The position numbers were made by a program, and so were the translations under genes. The notes beneath the pieces are model-generated. The model saw only the letters and a list, made by a program, of their open reading frames with translations. It had not been told where the DNA came from and did not search any database. A stretch of DNA of 64,000 bases, taken from assembly GCF_002929225.1 (NCBI RefSeq), contig NZ_PISM01000022.1, positions 186,001 to 250,000 of the forward strand, given 5' to 3'. This document shows, one piece after another, positions 40,399-49,812 of the stretch; position 1 is the stretch's first letter, and every line of letters starts with the position of its first letter. The stretch comes from Stutzerimonas kunmingensis. GTDB lineage: Bacteria > Pseudomonadota > Gammaproteobacteria > Pseudomonadales > Pseudomonadaceae.

Positions 40399-41799
40399 TC
40401 AGCTCTCGGCCGGTACGAAACGCACCCGCACCAGCAGGCCGCCGAGAGCGTCCTGATCCAGGCTGATCTCGGCGCGATGGGCGCGGACGATTTCGCCGAC
40501 GATGGCCAGCCCGAGGCCGGCACCATGGCCGCCGGTGTCGCGGCGGTAGAAGCGCGCAAAGACGCGATCGCGCTCGGCGGCCGGAATACCCGGGCCGTCG
40601 TCCTCCACCTCCAGCACGGCGCCGTCGAGCACGCGCAGCACCACGTTGCCGCCGTCGCCGGTATGCGCCAGCGCGTTGTCCAGCAGGTTGCTCAGCAGTT
40701 CGCTGATCAGCGTCGGCTCGCCGTCGATCCATACCGGTGCCTCGGCCTCCAGCGCCAGGGCGACGCCGCGCTTGTGCGCCAGCGCGGCCATCGCCAGGCC
40801 CAGCTCGCGGGCCAGCTGCGACAGGTCCAGGCGCTGAGCGCCGCCTTCGGCGATGGATTGCGCGCCGCTTTCGATGCGCGCCAGCGAGAGCAGCTGGTTG
40901 GCCAAATGGATGACCTTGTCGGTGCTCTGTCCGGCGTCTTCCAGGGTGCTGCGCCAGACCGCCGGTTCGGCTTCGCGCAGGCCCAGCTCGATCCGCGCCT
41001 TGAGCGCCGCCAGCGGCGTGCGCAACTCGTGGGAGGCATCGGCGATGAAGCGCGCCTGGCGTTCGAACTGCCCGCGCAGGCGCTCGGTGAACCCGTTGAG
41101 CGCCGCCACCAGCGGCCTCAGCTCGCGCTGTACATGGATCAGCGGCAGCGGCCGCAGGTCATCCGGTGCGCGTTCCTGCACCGCCTCGCTGAGCTGCCCC
41201 AGCGGTCGCAATGCAGCGCTGACCGCCAGCCACACCAGCACCAGCGCGGCAACCGCCAGCAGGCCGACGCGCCACAGGGTGTCGGTCAGCAGGCTGCGCG
41301 CCATGCGCTCGCGGGCGCCGAGGGTTTCGGCCACGCGGATCTCGGCGATGCCGTTGAGCTCCGGTTCGCTGACCGGCTGCAGCAGGCTGACCAGGCGCAC
41401 GCCCTGGCCCTGGAACTCGCCGTCGTAGAAGCGCGCCAGCGCCGGGTAGTCGTCGGTGCGCGGGACGTCGGCAGCGGGCGCCGGCAGGTTCTCGTAGCCG
41501 CTGACCAGGCGCCCCTGGATGTCCAGTACCCCGTAGTAGATGCGCCCGGCGCTGTCGTAGGCGAAGGTGTCCAGCGCCACGTAGGGCACGTTGGCGCGCA
41601 GCACGCCTTCATGGGTGACCAGTCCATCGGCGATGGCTCGGGCCGAGGCGAGCAGGGTGCGGTCGTAGGCGGTATCGGCGGCGGCGCGGCCGTTCCAGTA
41701 GGCGCTCAGGCCGCCAAACAGCAACAGCAGTGCGAGCAGGATCGCCAGCCGCCGCAGCAGCCGCGCGCGCAGGCTGCCGGCGAGCGCTTCCTCAGCCAT
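40399..41799 (-). CDS. tctE: Sensor histidine kinase TctE
   Basis: 466 residues. An N-terminal membrane segment, a periplasmic region (about 40-165) and a second membrane segment precede HAMP and the kinase core. The acceptor is H257 in FIADASHELRTPLAALKARIELGL. ATP-site boxes are LLSNLLDNALAHTGDGG, DDGPGIPAAERDRVF and HGAGLGLAIVGEIV. Family TctE kinases sense tricarboxylates. It overlaps tctD by eight bases, and the target operon (porin, tctCBA) is divergent. Substrate is inferred from context. Confidence 0.9.
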   Translation of the reverse strand: MAEEALAGSLRARLLRRLAILLALLLLFGGLSAYWNGRAAADTAYDRTLLASARAIADGLVTHEGVLRANVPYVALDTFAYDSAGRIYYGVLDIQGRLVSGYENLPAPAADVPRTDDYPALARFYDGEFQGQGVRLVSLLQPVSEPELNGIAEIRVAETLGARERMARSLLTDTLWRVGLLAVAALVLVWLAVSAALRPLGQLSEAVQERAPDDLRPLPLIHVQRELRPLVAALNGFTERLRGQFERQARFIADASHELRTPLAALKARIELGLREAEPAVWRSTLEDAGQSTDKVIHLANQLLSLARIESGAQSIAEGGAQRLDLSQLARELGLAMAALAHKRGVALALEAEAPVWIDGEPTLISELLSNLLDNALAHTGDGGNVVLRVLDGAVLEVEDDGPGIPAAERDRVFARFYRRDTGGHGAGLGLAIVGEIVRAHRAEISLDQDALGGLLVRVRFVPAES

Positions 41800-42463
41800 C
41801 GAGCGCCTCGAGCAGGTAGCCGAGGCCGCGGAAGGTGACGATGCGTACCGGCTGGCCCTCGAGCTTCTTGCGCAGACGGTGGATGTAGATCTCGATGGCG
41901 TCGGCGCTGGCGTCCTCGTCCAGGCCGAATACCTGGGCGGCCAGCTGATCCTTGCTCATCATCCGACCGGGGCGGGCGATCAGCGCTTCCAGCACGCCCT
42001 GCTCGCGGGAGGTCAGCGTCAGAGGCTCGTCGGCCAGGCTGAAGCGCCGCGCATCCAGATCGTAGACCAGCGCGCCGCAACGCTGCTGGCGTTCGCCGCC
42101 GCCGACGCTGCGCCGCAGCAGCGCCTTGACCCGTGCTTCCAGCTCGGACAGTTCGAACGGCTTGGCCAGGTAGTCGTCGGCGCCGAGGTTGAGCCCGTGC
42201 ACGCGATCACTGACCTCGCCGCGGGCGGTGAGCATCAGCACCGGCAGCGTCTTGCCGCGCTCGCGCAGGCGCGCCAGCACCTGAAAGCCGTCGAGCCGTG
42301 GCAGGCCGACGTCGAGGATCGCCAGCGCGTAGTCCTCGCTGGCCAGCGCCAGGTCGGCGGCGACGCCATCGTGCAGCAGGTCCACGGTCCAGCCGGCGGC
42401 GCGCATTGCCTGCGCCACGCTTTCGGCCAGCTGGGGGTGGTCCTCGACCAGAAGAATTCGCAT
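41792..42463 (-). CDS. tctD: Response regulator TctD (OmpR/PhoB type)
   Basis: 223 residues from the ATG at 42463. The receiver domain has the acceptor D51 (DYALAILDVGLPRLDG) and the K in LGADDYLAKPF; the winged-helix output domain ends ASADAIEIYIHRLRKKLEGQPVRIVTFRGLGYLLE. It is expected to activate the divergent porin-tctCBA operon when phosphorylated by TctE. A perfect 16-base palindrome at 42528-42543 lies between the two promoters and is a good candidate site. Confidence 0.92.
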   Translation of the reverse strand: MRILLVEDHPQLAESVAQAMRAAGWTVDLLHDGVAADLALASEDYALAILDVGLPRLDGFQVLARLRERGKTLPVLMLTARGEVSDRVHGLNLGADDYLAKPFELSELEARVKALLRRSVGGGERQQRCGALVYDLDARRFSLADEPLTLTSREQGVLEALIARPGRMMSKDQLAAQVFGLDEDASADAIEIYIHRLRKKLEGQPVRIVTFRGLGYLLEALDG

Positions 42464-42527
42464 TGCCTGTCCTCTGCGATGGCGACGGAGCGCCAGTGTA
42501 GCGGCAGAACTTTCACGCCGCTGCCGG

Positions 42528-42543
42528 CTTTCAGCGCTGAAAG
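42528..42543. promoter_or_regulatory. Perfect palindrome in the tctD/porin divergent region
   Basis: CTTTCAGCGCTGAAAG is a 16-base perfect dyad between tctD and the porin gene. Related half-words ACTTTCACG (42509 region) and GCGAAAGCTT (42548 region) flank it on either side. It is a candidate operator for TctD or another regulator. Confidence 0.5.
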
Positions 42544-42643
42544 GCTGGCGAAAGCTTGACCGCCTAGGATCGCTCGCAGGTGGCTCGAACCACCACGCGC
42601 GGCGCATGCGCCGTCACAACAAAAACAATAGTGGAGATACCCG

Positions 42644-43906
42644 ATGCTGACTGCCGTCAGACGTTCACCCGCTCCTGCCCGTCTCGCTTTGGCCGTTGCC
42701 GCCGCCTCGCTGGCACCCATGGCCCAGGCCGCATTCATCGAAGACAGCAGCGCGACCCTGCAGACCCACAACATCTACCTGAACCGCGATTTCCGCGAAG
42801 GCAGCGGCCAGTCCAAGCGTGAAGAATGGACCCAGGGCTTCATTCTCGACGTCCAGTCGGGCTTCACCGAAGGCACCGTCGGCGTCGGCCTCGATGCCCT
42901 GGGCATGCTCGGCGTCAAGCTGGATTCCGGTGGCGGCCGCGCTGGCACCGACCTGCTGCCGGTGCACGACGATGGCAGCACGCCGGACGAGTTCAGCCGC
43001 CTGGGCCTGACCGCCAAGGCCAAGATTGCCGAGACCGAACTGCGCTACGGCTCGCACATTCCGGAGACGCCGGTAGTCAAGGCCAGCGACAGCCGCACGC
43101 TGCCGCAGGTGTTCGAGGGCGCTACCGTCACCTCCACCGATATCGACGGCCTGACCCTGACCGGCGGCCGCCTGGACAAGGTGATCGACCGCTCCTCGAC
43201 CAACTCCCAGGACCTGCAGCTGAACAACAAGAACGGCCGCTTCGCCAGCGCCGCCGAGGCCGACCACCTGACCTTCGCCGGTGCCGAATACGCCTTCAAC
43301 GAGAACCTCACCGGGCGCTACTACTACGGCGAACTGGATGACGTGTATCGCCAGCACTTCTTCGGCCTGCTGGCGAACAAGCCGCTGAGCGACAACTCCG
43401 CGCTGAGTGCGGACCTGCGGGTGATGCTCAGCGACGACACCGGCGCGGCGAATGCCGGCAAGATCGATAACCAGGCCTGGAACGGCATGCTCGGCTACAG
43501 CCTGGGCGGGCACAAGGTCAGCGTCGGCTACCAGCAGATGCGCGGCGATACCGGCTACGCCTACATCGACGGCGGTGATCCGTTCCTGGTCAACTTCGTA
43601 CAGATCAACGACTTCGCCAACGCCGACGAGCGTTCCTGGCAGGCCCGTTACGACTACAACTTCGCCGCCATGGGCATCCCCGGGCTGACCTTCCTGACCC
43701 GCTACATCTCCGGCGACAACGCCGAGTACAGCGGCGGCAACAACGGCAGCGAGTGGGAACGCGACTTCGAGTTCAAGTACGTGGTGCAGAGCGGGCCGCT
43801 GAAGAACGTCGCGCTGCGCTGGCGCAACGCGATGTACCGCTCCGATTTCGCCCGTGACGCCGACGAGAACCGTCTGATCGTCAGCTACAGCCTGCCGATC
43901 TGGTAA
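42644..43906 (+). CDS. opdH: OprD-family outer membrane porin (OpdH-like, tricarboxylate)
   Basis: 420 residues. The signal peptide ends APMAQA, and the mature protein begins AFIEDSSATLQTHNIYLNRDFREG, the OprD opening, and ends in an aromatic beta-strand (NRLIVSYSLPIW). About 18 amphipathic strands are expected. Position at the head of tctCBA and beside tctDE matches opdH of P. aeruginosa, which takes up citrate and cis-aconitate. The specificity here is inferred from that context. Confidence 0.9.
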   Translation: MLTAVRRSPAPARLALAVAAASLAPMAQAAFIEDSSATLQTHNIYLNRDFREGSGQSKREEWTQGFILDVQSGFTEGTVGVGLDALGMLGVKLDSGGGRAGTDLLPVHDDGSTPDEFSRLGLTAKAKIAETELRYGSHIPETPVVKASDSRTLPQVFEGATVTSTDIDGLTLTGGRLDKVIDRSSTNSQDLQLNNKNGRFASAAEADHLTFAGAEYAFNENLTGRYYYGELDDVYRQHFFGLLANKPLSDNSALSADLRVMLSDDTGAANAGKIDNQAWNGMLGYSLGGHKVSVGYQQMRGDTGYAYIDGGDPFLVNFVQINDFANADERSWQARYDYNFAAMGIPGLTFLTRYISGDNAEYSGGNNGSEWERDFEFKYVVQSGPLKNVALRWRNAMYRSDFARDADENRLIVSYSLPIW

Positions 43907-43933
43907 ACAGAACAAGAACGCGAGGACTACCCG

Positions 43934-44908
43934 ATGAAAACCAGACTCAGCCGTTTCGCCCTGCTGTCGTCCTGCCTGCTGCTCTCGAGCCAGCTGCTGG
44001 CCGAACCCAAGCGCCCCGAGTGCATCGCCCCGGCCAAGCCCGGCGGCGGTTTCGACCTGACCTGCAAGCTGGCCCAGAGCGGCCTGAAGGACAGCGGCCT
44101 GCTCGAAGCACCGATGCGCGTCACCTATATGCCCGGCGGCGTCGGCGCGGTGGCCTACAACGCGGTGGTCGCCCAGCGTGCGGCGGAAGCCGGCACCATC
44201 ACCGCCTTCTCCAGCGGCTCGCTGCTCAACCTCGCCCAGGGCAAGTTCGGCCGCTACGACGAGAGCGCCGTGCGCTGGCTCGCCGCGGTCGGCACTGATT
44301 ACGGCGCCATCTCGGTACGTGCCGACGCGCCCTACCAGAACCTCGACGAGCTGATTGCCGCGGTGAAGAAGGACCCGGGCAGCGTGGTATTCGGCGCCGG
44401 CGCCACCATCGGCGGCCAGGACTGGATGCAGACCGCACTGATCGCCCGCGCTGCCGGTGTCGATCCGAAGAAGCTGCGTTACGTCGCCTTCGAGGGCGGC
44501 GGCGAAACGCTCACCGCCATGCTCGGCGGCCATGTGCAGGTCACTTCCAGCGGCCTCGGCGAAGTCACCCCGCAGCTCGACGCCGGCAAGATCCGCATCC
44601 TCGCCGTGCTGTCCGACGAGCGTCTGCCGGGCAAGCTGGCCGACATTCCTACTGCCAGGGAACAGGGCTACGACATCAGCTGGCCGGTGATCCGCGGCTT
44701 CTACATGGGGCTGGAAGTGCCTGACGAGGACTTCAACTGGTGGAAGACCCAGTTCGACACCCTGCTCGCCGACGAGGACTTCGCCAAGCTGCGCGAACAG
44801 CGCGACCTGTTCCCGCTGTCGATGACCGGCGATGAGCTGGAGGCCTTCGTCAAGAAGCAGGTGCAGGACTACAAGGCGCTGGCCGGCGAGTTCGGTCTGG
44901 TCAAGTAA
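43934..44908 (+). CDS. tctC: Tripartite tricarboxylate transporter substrate-binding protein TctC
   Basis: 324 residues. The signal peptide ends SQLLA, and the mature protein opens EPKRPECIAPAKPGGGFDLTCKLAQ, the usual PGGGFD motif of TctC/Bug proteins. The region GSVVFGAGATIGGQDWMQTA near residue 150 lines the ligand cleft. It traps citrate-like acids in the periplasm for TctAB. A palindromic hairpin follows before tctB. Confidence 0.93.
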   Translation: MKTRLSRFALLSSCLLLSSQLLAEPKRPECIAPAKPGGGFDLTCKLAQSGLKDSGLLEAPMRVTYMPGGVGAVAYNAVVAQRAAEAGTITAFSSGSLLNLAQGKFGRYDESAVRWLAAVGTDYGAISVRADAPYQNLDELIAAVKKDPGSVVFGAGATIGGQDWMQTALIARAAGVDPKKLRYVAFEGGGETLTAMLGGHVQVTSSGLGEVTPQLDAGKIRILAVLSDERLPGKLADIPTAREQGYDISWPVIRGFYMGLEVPDEDFNWWKTQFDTLLADEDFAKLREQRDLFPLSMTGDELEAFVKKQVQDYKALAGEFGLVK

Positions 44909-44944
44909 CGCGAACCGGCCCGCGCCCGCGGGTCGTACGGCTGG

Positions 44945-44960
44945 CCCGGCAGCTGCCGGG
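44945..44960 (+). terminator. Intra-operon hairpin between tctC and tctB
   Basis: CCCGGCAGCTGCCGGG is a perfect 16-base dyad, preceded by an imperfect CCCGCGC/CCGCGGG stem, inside the 78-base gap. There is no T-run. It probably stabilises the tctC message. Confidence 0.55.
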
Positions 44961-44986
44961 TCGCCGAATCCCTGAGGTATCCCGTC

Positions 44987-45430
44987 ATGTACGTACGTGT
45001 CTTCGCCGCGGCGTGGCTGCTCGCCTGCGCCGGCCTCGCCCTGCTCGCCTGGGGCTTCGAGGCGCCCTTTGCCTACGACCCGGTCGGGCCGCGCGCCTAC
45101 CCGCTGCTGTTGCTGTTGCTGATGGCCTGTGGTGCGGCGTGGCTGCTGTTCAAACCGCACGGTGAGCCGACGCCAGCGTTCGATCGTGCCAAGGCGCAGC
45201 GCGCCGTGCTGTGCGTGCTGGCCCTGCTGGCCTACGCGCTGCTGTTCGAAACCCTGGGTTTCGTCATCAGCACCGCTCTGGCCGGTTTCGCCCTCGGTCT
45301 GCTGTTCAACGGTCGCCTGTGGCCCAGCGTGATCAGCGGTGCGCTGCTTGGCGTGCTGCTCTACGGGCTGTTCGATTACCTGCTGGACGTGCCGCTGCCG
45401 CTTGGCCTGCTGCGTCTGCTGGAGAGCTGA
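44987..45430 (+). CDS. tctB: Tripartite tricarboxylate transporter small membrane subunit TctB
   Basis: 147 residues with four membrane segments, the usual TctB plan: VFAAAWLLACAGLALLAWGF, then the AYDPVGPRAYPLLLLLLMAC motif near residue 27, then two C-terminal helices. It forms the membrane complex with TctA. Its stop is separated from the tctA start by one base. Confidence 0.9.
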   Translation: MYVRVFAAAWLLACAGLALLAWGFEAPFAYDPVGPRAYPLLLLLLMACGAAWLLFKPHGEPTPAFDRAKAQRAVLCVLALLAYALLFETLGFVISTALAGFALGLLFNGRLWPSVISGALLGVLLYGLFDYLLDVPLPLGLLRLLES

Positions 45431-45431
45431 A

Positions 45432-46946
45432 ATGGAAACACTGAATTTCTTGATGCAGGGCTTCGATGTCGCCACGCGACCGACCAACCTGCTGGTGGCG
45501 CTGTTCGGCGCCTTCGTCGGCACCGTGGTCGGCCTGCTGCCGGGCCTCGGCCCAATCAACGGCGTGGCGCTGCTGCTGCCGCTGGCCTTCGCCCTCGGCC
45601 TGCCGCCGGAGACCGCGCTGATCCTGCTCGCCGCGGTGTACCTGGGCTGCGAATACGGTGGCCGCATCTCGGCGATCCTGCTCAACGTGCCGGGTGATGC
45701 CGCCGCGGTGATGACCACCCTCGACGGCTACCCGCTGGCGCGCCAGGGCAAGGCGGGTATCGCCCTGTCGCTTTCCGCGGTCAGCTCCTTTATCGGCAGC
45801 ACCATCGCCACCTGCGGGGTGGTGCTGTTCGCCCCGCTGCTGGCCAAGTGGGCGGTGGCCTTCGGCCCGGCGGAGTACTTCGTGCTGATGATCTTCGCCA
45901 TCGCCTGTCTCGGCGGCATGGTCGGCGACAAGCCGGTGAAGACTCTGATGGCCGCGCTGATGGGCCTGGCGCTGGCCACCGTCGGTGTCGACTCGACCAC
46001 CGGCGTCTACCGCTTCACCTTCGGCAGCGTCAGCCTGTCCGACGGCATCCAGTTCGTCATCGTGGTGATCGGCTTCTTCAGCGTCAGCGAGATCCTGCTG
46101 ATGCTGGAAAAGACCCACAGCGGGCAGAAGGCGGTGAAGGCCAGTGGCCGGCTGCTGTTCAACTTCAAGGAGTTCTGCCTGACCTTCTGGACCATGGTGC
46201 GCAGTGCCGTGGCCGGCTTCGTCATCGGCACGCTGCCGGGCGCCGGGGCGACCATCGCCAGCGCCATGACCTACATGAGCGAGAAGCGCATGGCCGGCGA
46301 CAAGGGCCGCTTTGGTGATGGCGACCTGCGCGGCCTGGCGGCGCCGGAAGCGGCCAACAACGCCTCGGCCTGCGGCTCGCTGATCCCCATGCTGACCCTC
46401 GGCGTGCCGGGTTCAGGCACCACCGCGGTGATGATCGGCGCGCTGACGCTGTACAACATCACCCCCGGCCCGCTGCTGTTCGAACAGCAGCCGGACGTGG
46501 TCTGGGGCCTGATCGCTTCGCTGTTCATCGGCAACGTGATCTTGCTGGTGATGAACATCCCGCTGGTCGGTCTGTTCTCGCGCATGCTCGCCGTGCCGAA
46601 CTGGGTGCTGGTGCCGGCGATCACCGTGATCAGCATGGTCGGCGTGTATTCGGTGCACAGCACCACCTTCGACCTGGTGCTGATGGTCGGCCTCGGCGTG
46701 TTCGGCTACCTGCTGCGCAAGCTGGACTTCCCGCTGTCGGCGCTGATTCTCGGCTTTGTGCTCGGCGAGATGATGGAAGACAACCTGCGCCGTGCGCTGT
46801 CGATCTCCAACGGTGAGCTGGGCATCCTCTGGGGCAGCCCGATCACCCTGGCGCTGTGGGCGCTGACCGTGGCGATGCTCGGCATGCCGGCGCTGCGCTG
46901 GTACCTCAAGCGCCGTCGCGGCAACGTGGTCGAGGCGCAGGCCTGA
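45432..46946 (+). CDS. tctA: Tripartite tricarboxylate transporter large membrane subunit TctA
   Basis: 504 residues with about 12 membrane segments. TctA motifs: GAFVGTVVGLLPGLGPINGVALLLPL at the N-terminus, YLGCEYGGRISAILLNVPGDAAAVMT near residue 70-95, and the second repeat FVIGTLPGAGATIASAMTYM and LTLGVPGSGTTAVMIGAL. The two GLPG-type repeats are thought to form the substrate path. The start is the ATG one base after the tctB stop. Confidence 0.96.
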   Translation: METLNFLMQGFDVATRPTNLLVALFGAFVGTVVGLLPGLGPINGVALLLPLAFALGLPPETALILLAAVYLGCEYGGRISAILLNVPGDAAAVMTTLDGYPLARQGKAGIALSLSAVSSFIGSTIATCGVVLFAPLLAKWAVAFGPAEYFVLMIFAIACLGGMVGDKPVKTLMAALMGLALATVGVDSTTGVYRFTFGSVSLSDGIQFVIVVIGFFSVSEILLMLEKTHSGQKAVKASGRLLFNFKEFCLTFWTMVRSAVAGFVIGTLPGAGATIASAMTYMSEKRMAGDKGRFGDGDLRGLAAPEAANNASACGSLIPMLTLGVPGSGTTAVMIGALTLYNITPGPLLFEQQPDVVWGLIASLFIGNVILLVMNIPLVGLFSRMLAVPNWVLVPAITVISMVGVYSVHSTTFDLVLMVGLGVFGYLLRKLDFPLSALILGFVLGEMMEDNLRRALSISNGELGILWGSPITLALWALTVAMLGMPALRWYLKRRRGNVVEAQA

Positions 46947-46947
46947 C

Positions 46948-47970
46948 ATGCATCGGCGGCTGCCGGCCTGGTGGGCGACCCCGCTGATCGGTGCGCTCGG
47001 CGGCTGGCTGGCGACTCTGGCCAACTGGCCGCTGCCGTGGATGATCGGCTCGCTGCTGGCGGTGATCGCCGTGCGCTGCAGTGGCTGGCTGGTGAGCGAG
47101 GTGCCGCGCGGCCGTCAGGTCGGGCAATGGATCGTCGCCAGCGCCATCGGCCTGCACTTCACCAGCGAGGTTATGCAGCAGGTGCTGGCGCATCTCGGCG
47201 TGATCCTCGCCGGCGCGGTCGGCACATTGCTGCTGGGCCTGATCGGCCTCTTCATCCTGCTGCGCAGCGGCACCGATCGCGCCACTGCGTTCTTTGCCAG
47301 CATGCCGGGAGGCGCCAGCGAGATGGTAGTGCTGGCCAACCGGCACCAGGCCGAACCGGCGCGGGTGGCGGCGGCGCACAGCCTGCGCCTGCTGCTGGTG
47401 GTACTGATCGTGCCGGCGCTGTTCACCTGGGGCCTGCCGTCGATGGAGGCGCCAGCGCCAGCGCCGGTGAGCTGGCCCTGGTTGGCGCTGCTGCTGCCGG
47501 CGGGCGGTCTGCTGGCGCTGCTCTGGCAACGGCTGAACCAGCCCAACCCGTGGATGCTCGGCCCGCTGACCGCCTGCGCGTTGGCCAGTGTGGCGCTCGA
47601 CCTGCACGTCGGCCTGCCGGGCTGGGCCGGCGCGCTCGGCCAGTGGTTGATCGGCTGCTCACTGGCCTGTCATTTCGACCGGCCGTTCTTTCGCAGTGCG
47701 CCGGCGTTCCTGCTGCGCATTCTGCTGTTCACCCTGCTGGCGATGCTGCTCGCTGCCGCACTGGGCGGCGCGCTGGGCTGGATGACCGCGCTGGACGAGG
47801 TGTCGCTGATGCTCGGCATGATGCCCGGCGGCATTACCGAGCTGTGCCTTACCGCGGAAGCGCTGCAGCTGTCGGTGGCGCTGGTCACCGCGGTGCAGGT
47901 GCTCAGGCTGTTTCTGGTGATGTTTCTCGCCGAGCCGTTGTTTCGCCTCTGGCAACGCCGCGCTTGCTGA
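46948..47970 (+). CDS. AbrB-family membrane protein (duplicated AbrB domain)
   Basis: 340 residues with about ten membrane segments in two similar halves. Conserved words FFASMPGGASEMVVLA (about 112-127) and SLMLGMMPGGITELCLTAEAL (about 288-308) mark each half of the AbrB (ammonia-monooxygenase-like) family. The family is often misnamed as a regulator; it is an integral membrane protein probably linked to transport. Here it starts one base after tctA and is the last gene of the tct operon, so a role in carboxylate transport or export is plausible. Confidence 0.85.
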   Translation: MHRRLPAWWATPLIGALGGWLATLANWPLPWMIGSLLAVIAVRCSGWLVSEVPRGRQVGQWIVASAIGLHFTSEVMQQVLAHLGVILAGAVGTLLLGLIGLFILLRSGTDRATAFFASMPGGASEMVVLANRHQAEPARVAAAHSLRLLLVVLIVPALFTWGLPSMEAPAPAPVSWPWLALLLPAGGLLALLWQRLNQPNPWMLGPLTACALASVALDLHVGLPGWAGALGQWLIGCSLACHFDRPFFRSAPAFLLRILLFTLLAMLLAAALGGALGWMTALDEVSLMLGMMPGGITELCLTAEALQLSVALVTAVQVLRLFLVMFLAEPLFRLWQRRAC

Positions 47971-47986
47971 CCGACGTGGCTCTGGA

Positions 47987-49672
47987 TCAGGCCGGCCGTC
48001 CCGGCAGGTGGGGCTCTCCGGATATCACCCCCCGTGGCGCTTCGCCGGCTGTGCGCGCCTTGTTGCCGCCGGGGCCTTCCAGTGCCGGATAGGCGGCGCT
48101 GCAGAACAGTGAATTGAGGCGTTTCATGTCGGCAATCAGCTCCAGGTGCGCGGCGCTGGTCTCGATGCTCTCCACCACCTGCTGGTGCAAGCGCTGCACG
48201 TGGGAGTGCGCCAGTTCGCGCTCGAGCTTGCGGAACTGGCGTTTCTGCTGCAGCAGCTGGCGGGCGCTATGGGAATCGCCGGAGATGAAGACCGACAACC
48301 CCAGCCGCAGGTTGGTACTCAGCTGGGCGTGCAACTGGCCAAGTTCCTCCAGCCCGCTGTCGGAGAAGGAGCGGCGCTTGGACGTCTTCAGGTTCTGCAC
48401 CTTGCTGACCATATGCTCGATGATGTCACCGGCCTGTTCCAGGTTGATTGCCAGCTCGATGATCTCCGCCCAGCGCCGGCCCTCCTGCTCGGCGAGGTCT
48501 TCGCGCGGCATTTGCGCCAGGTAGAGCTTCACACCGCTGTAGAGGGCGTCGACGTCATCGTCCAGGCGGCGAATCTCGTCGCCGGGCTCCGGTCGGTCTT
48601 CGCGCAGCACCTCCAGCAGCCGCGCCAACATCAGCTCCACCATGTCGCCGATGCGCAGGGTTTCGCGGACCGCATTGGCCAGCGCCAGGCTCGGCGTATC
48701 CAGCGCGGCGGGGTCGAGATGCCGCGGCTGCGCCACGCCGTTGTCCAGCGCACGCTCCGGCAGCAGGTATTCACACAACTGCGCCATCGGCTTAACGGTG
48801 GGAAGCAGGATCACACAGCGCAGGCTGTTATAGATCAGGTGAAAGCCGATCACCTGGGTCTGTGCGCTGACACCCAGGGTGTCCATCCAGGCCACCAGCA
48901 TGCCGAGAAACGGCAGCACGATCAGCCCGGCCAGCTTGTACAGCAGGTTGCCCAGCGCCACGCGGCGCGCCGAAGCCGGCTGCAGGCTGGCGTTGAACCA
49001 GGCGAGCAGGCCGCTGCCGATGTTGGCGCCGATCACCAGGCCCAGCGCCACCGGCAGGCTGATCAGGCCGGCACCGGCCAGCGTCGAGGTCAGCAGCACC
49101 GCGGCGAGGCTGGAATACGACAGCACGGCGAACAGCGCGCCCACCAGCACCGCGAGCAGGGTGTCGCCGGCCAGCGAGGAGAACAGCACCTGCATGCCGC
49201 GCGCCTCGGTGATCGGCTCGGCGGCGTGCACGATCAACTGCAGGGCGAGAATGATCAGGCCGAGGCCGATCAGCACGCGGCCGATCTGGCCGACGCGGGT
49301 CTGTTTGCGCGAGAGGAACAGGCAGACGCCGAGCAGCGTCAGCAGCGGCGACAGCCAGGAAAGATCGAGGGTCAGCACGCGGGCCATCAGCGCAGTGCCG
49401 ACATCCGCGCCGAGCATGATTGCCAGCGCCGTGGGCAGCGCCATCAGACCCTGGGCGACAAAGGAGATGGCCAGCAGCGCGGTGGCATTGCTGCTCTGCA
49501 CCAGCGCGGTGACGCCGATGCCGGCGCCGAAGGCCAGCGGCGCGTTGCCCATGCTCTGGCCGAGCGCCCGTCGCAGGTGCGAGCCATACACCCGCATGAT
49601 CCCGGTACGCACGATATGCGTACCCCAGACCAGCAGGGCGATGGACGACAGCAGGTGCAACAGGGTCAGCAT
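47987..49672 (-). CDS. Na/Pi cotransporter family protein with PhoU-like domain
   Basis: 561 residues from the ATG at 49672; an in-frame ATG at 49702 would add ten residues. About nine membrane segments (residues 1-300) contain two inverted Na/Pi repeats, with ALVQSSNATALLAISF and LVIGANIGSGLLAWFN as the QSS-type motifs. A C-terminal helical PhoU-like domain (about 330-530) follows. It probably moves phosphate with sodium, though some family members may export. It is convergent with the tct operon and has no nearby phosphate genes. Confidence 0.88.
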   Translation of the reverse strand: MLTLLHLLSSIALLVWGTHIVRTGIMRVYGSHLRRALGQSMGNAPLAFGAGIGVTALVQSSNATALLAISFVAQGLMALPTALAIMLGADVGTALMARVLTLDLSWLSPLLTLLGVCLFLSRKQTRVGQIGRVLIGLGLIILALQLIVHAAEPITEARGMQVLFSSLAGDTLLAVLVGALFAVLSYSSLAAVLLTSTLAGAGLISLPVALGLVIGANIGSGLLAWFNASLQPASARRVALGNLLYKLAGLIVLPFLGMLVAWMDTLGVSAQTQVIGFHLIYNSLRCVILLPTVKPMAQLCEYLLPERALDNGVAQPRHLDPAALDTPSLALANAVRETLRIGDMVELMLARLLEVLREDRPEPGDEIRRLDDDVDALYSGVKLYLAQMPREDLAEQEGRRWAEIIELAINLEQAGDIIEHMVSKVQNLKTSKRRSFSDSGLEELGQLHAQLSTNLRLGLSVFISGDSHSARQLLQQKRQFRKLERELAHSHVQRLHQQVVESIETSAAHLELIADMKRLNSLFCSAAYPALEGPGGNKARTAGEAPRGVISGEPHLPGRPA

Positions 49673-49812
49673 CGGTCGGGCTCCTGCCCCGGCGAGCAGC
49701 AACGACGAAAGCCTGCGTCACAAGGACGCAGCGCTTTACCGGGGATACTCGATTGACCCTGGCCTGCCGGCCCCGTTCACCGAAACGTCACAAAGCCCGT
49801 TTCGCCCGATCC

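Noticed and set aside
42665..45718. 1017-residue open frame opposite the porin-tctC-tctB genes
   Set aside because: Same cause: shadow of three real genes on the opposite strand; it has no start context or domain signature.
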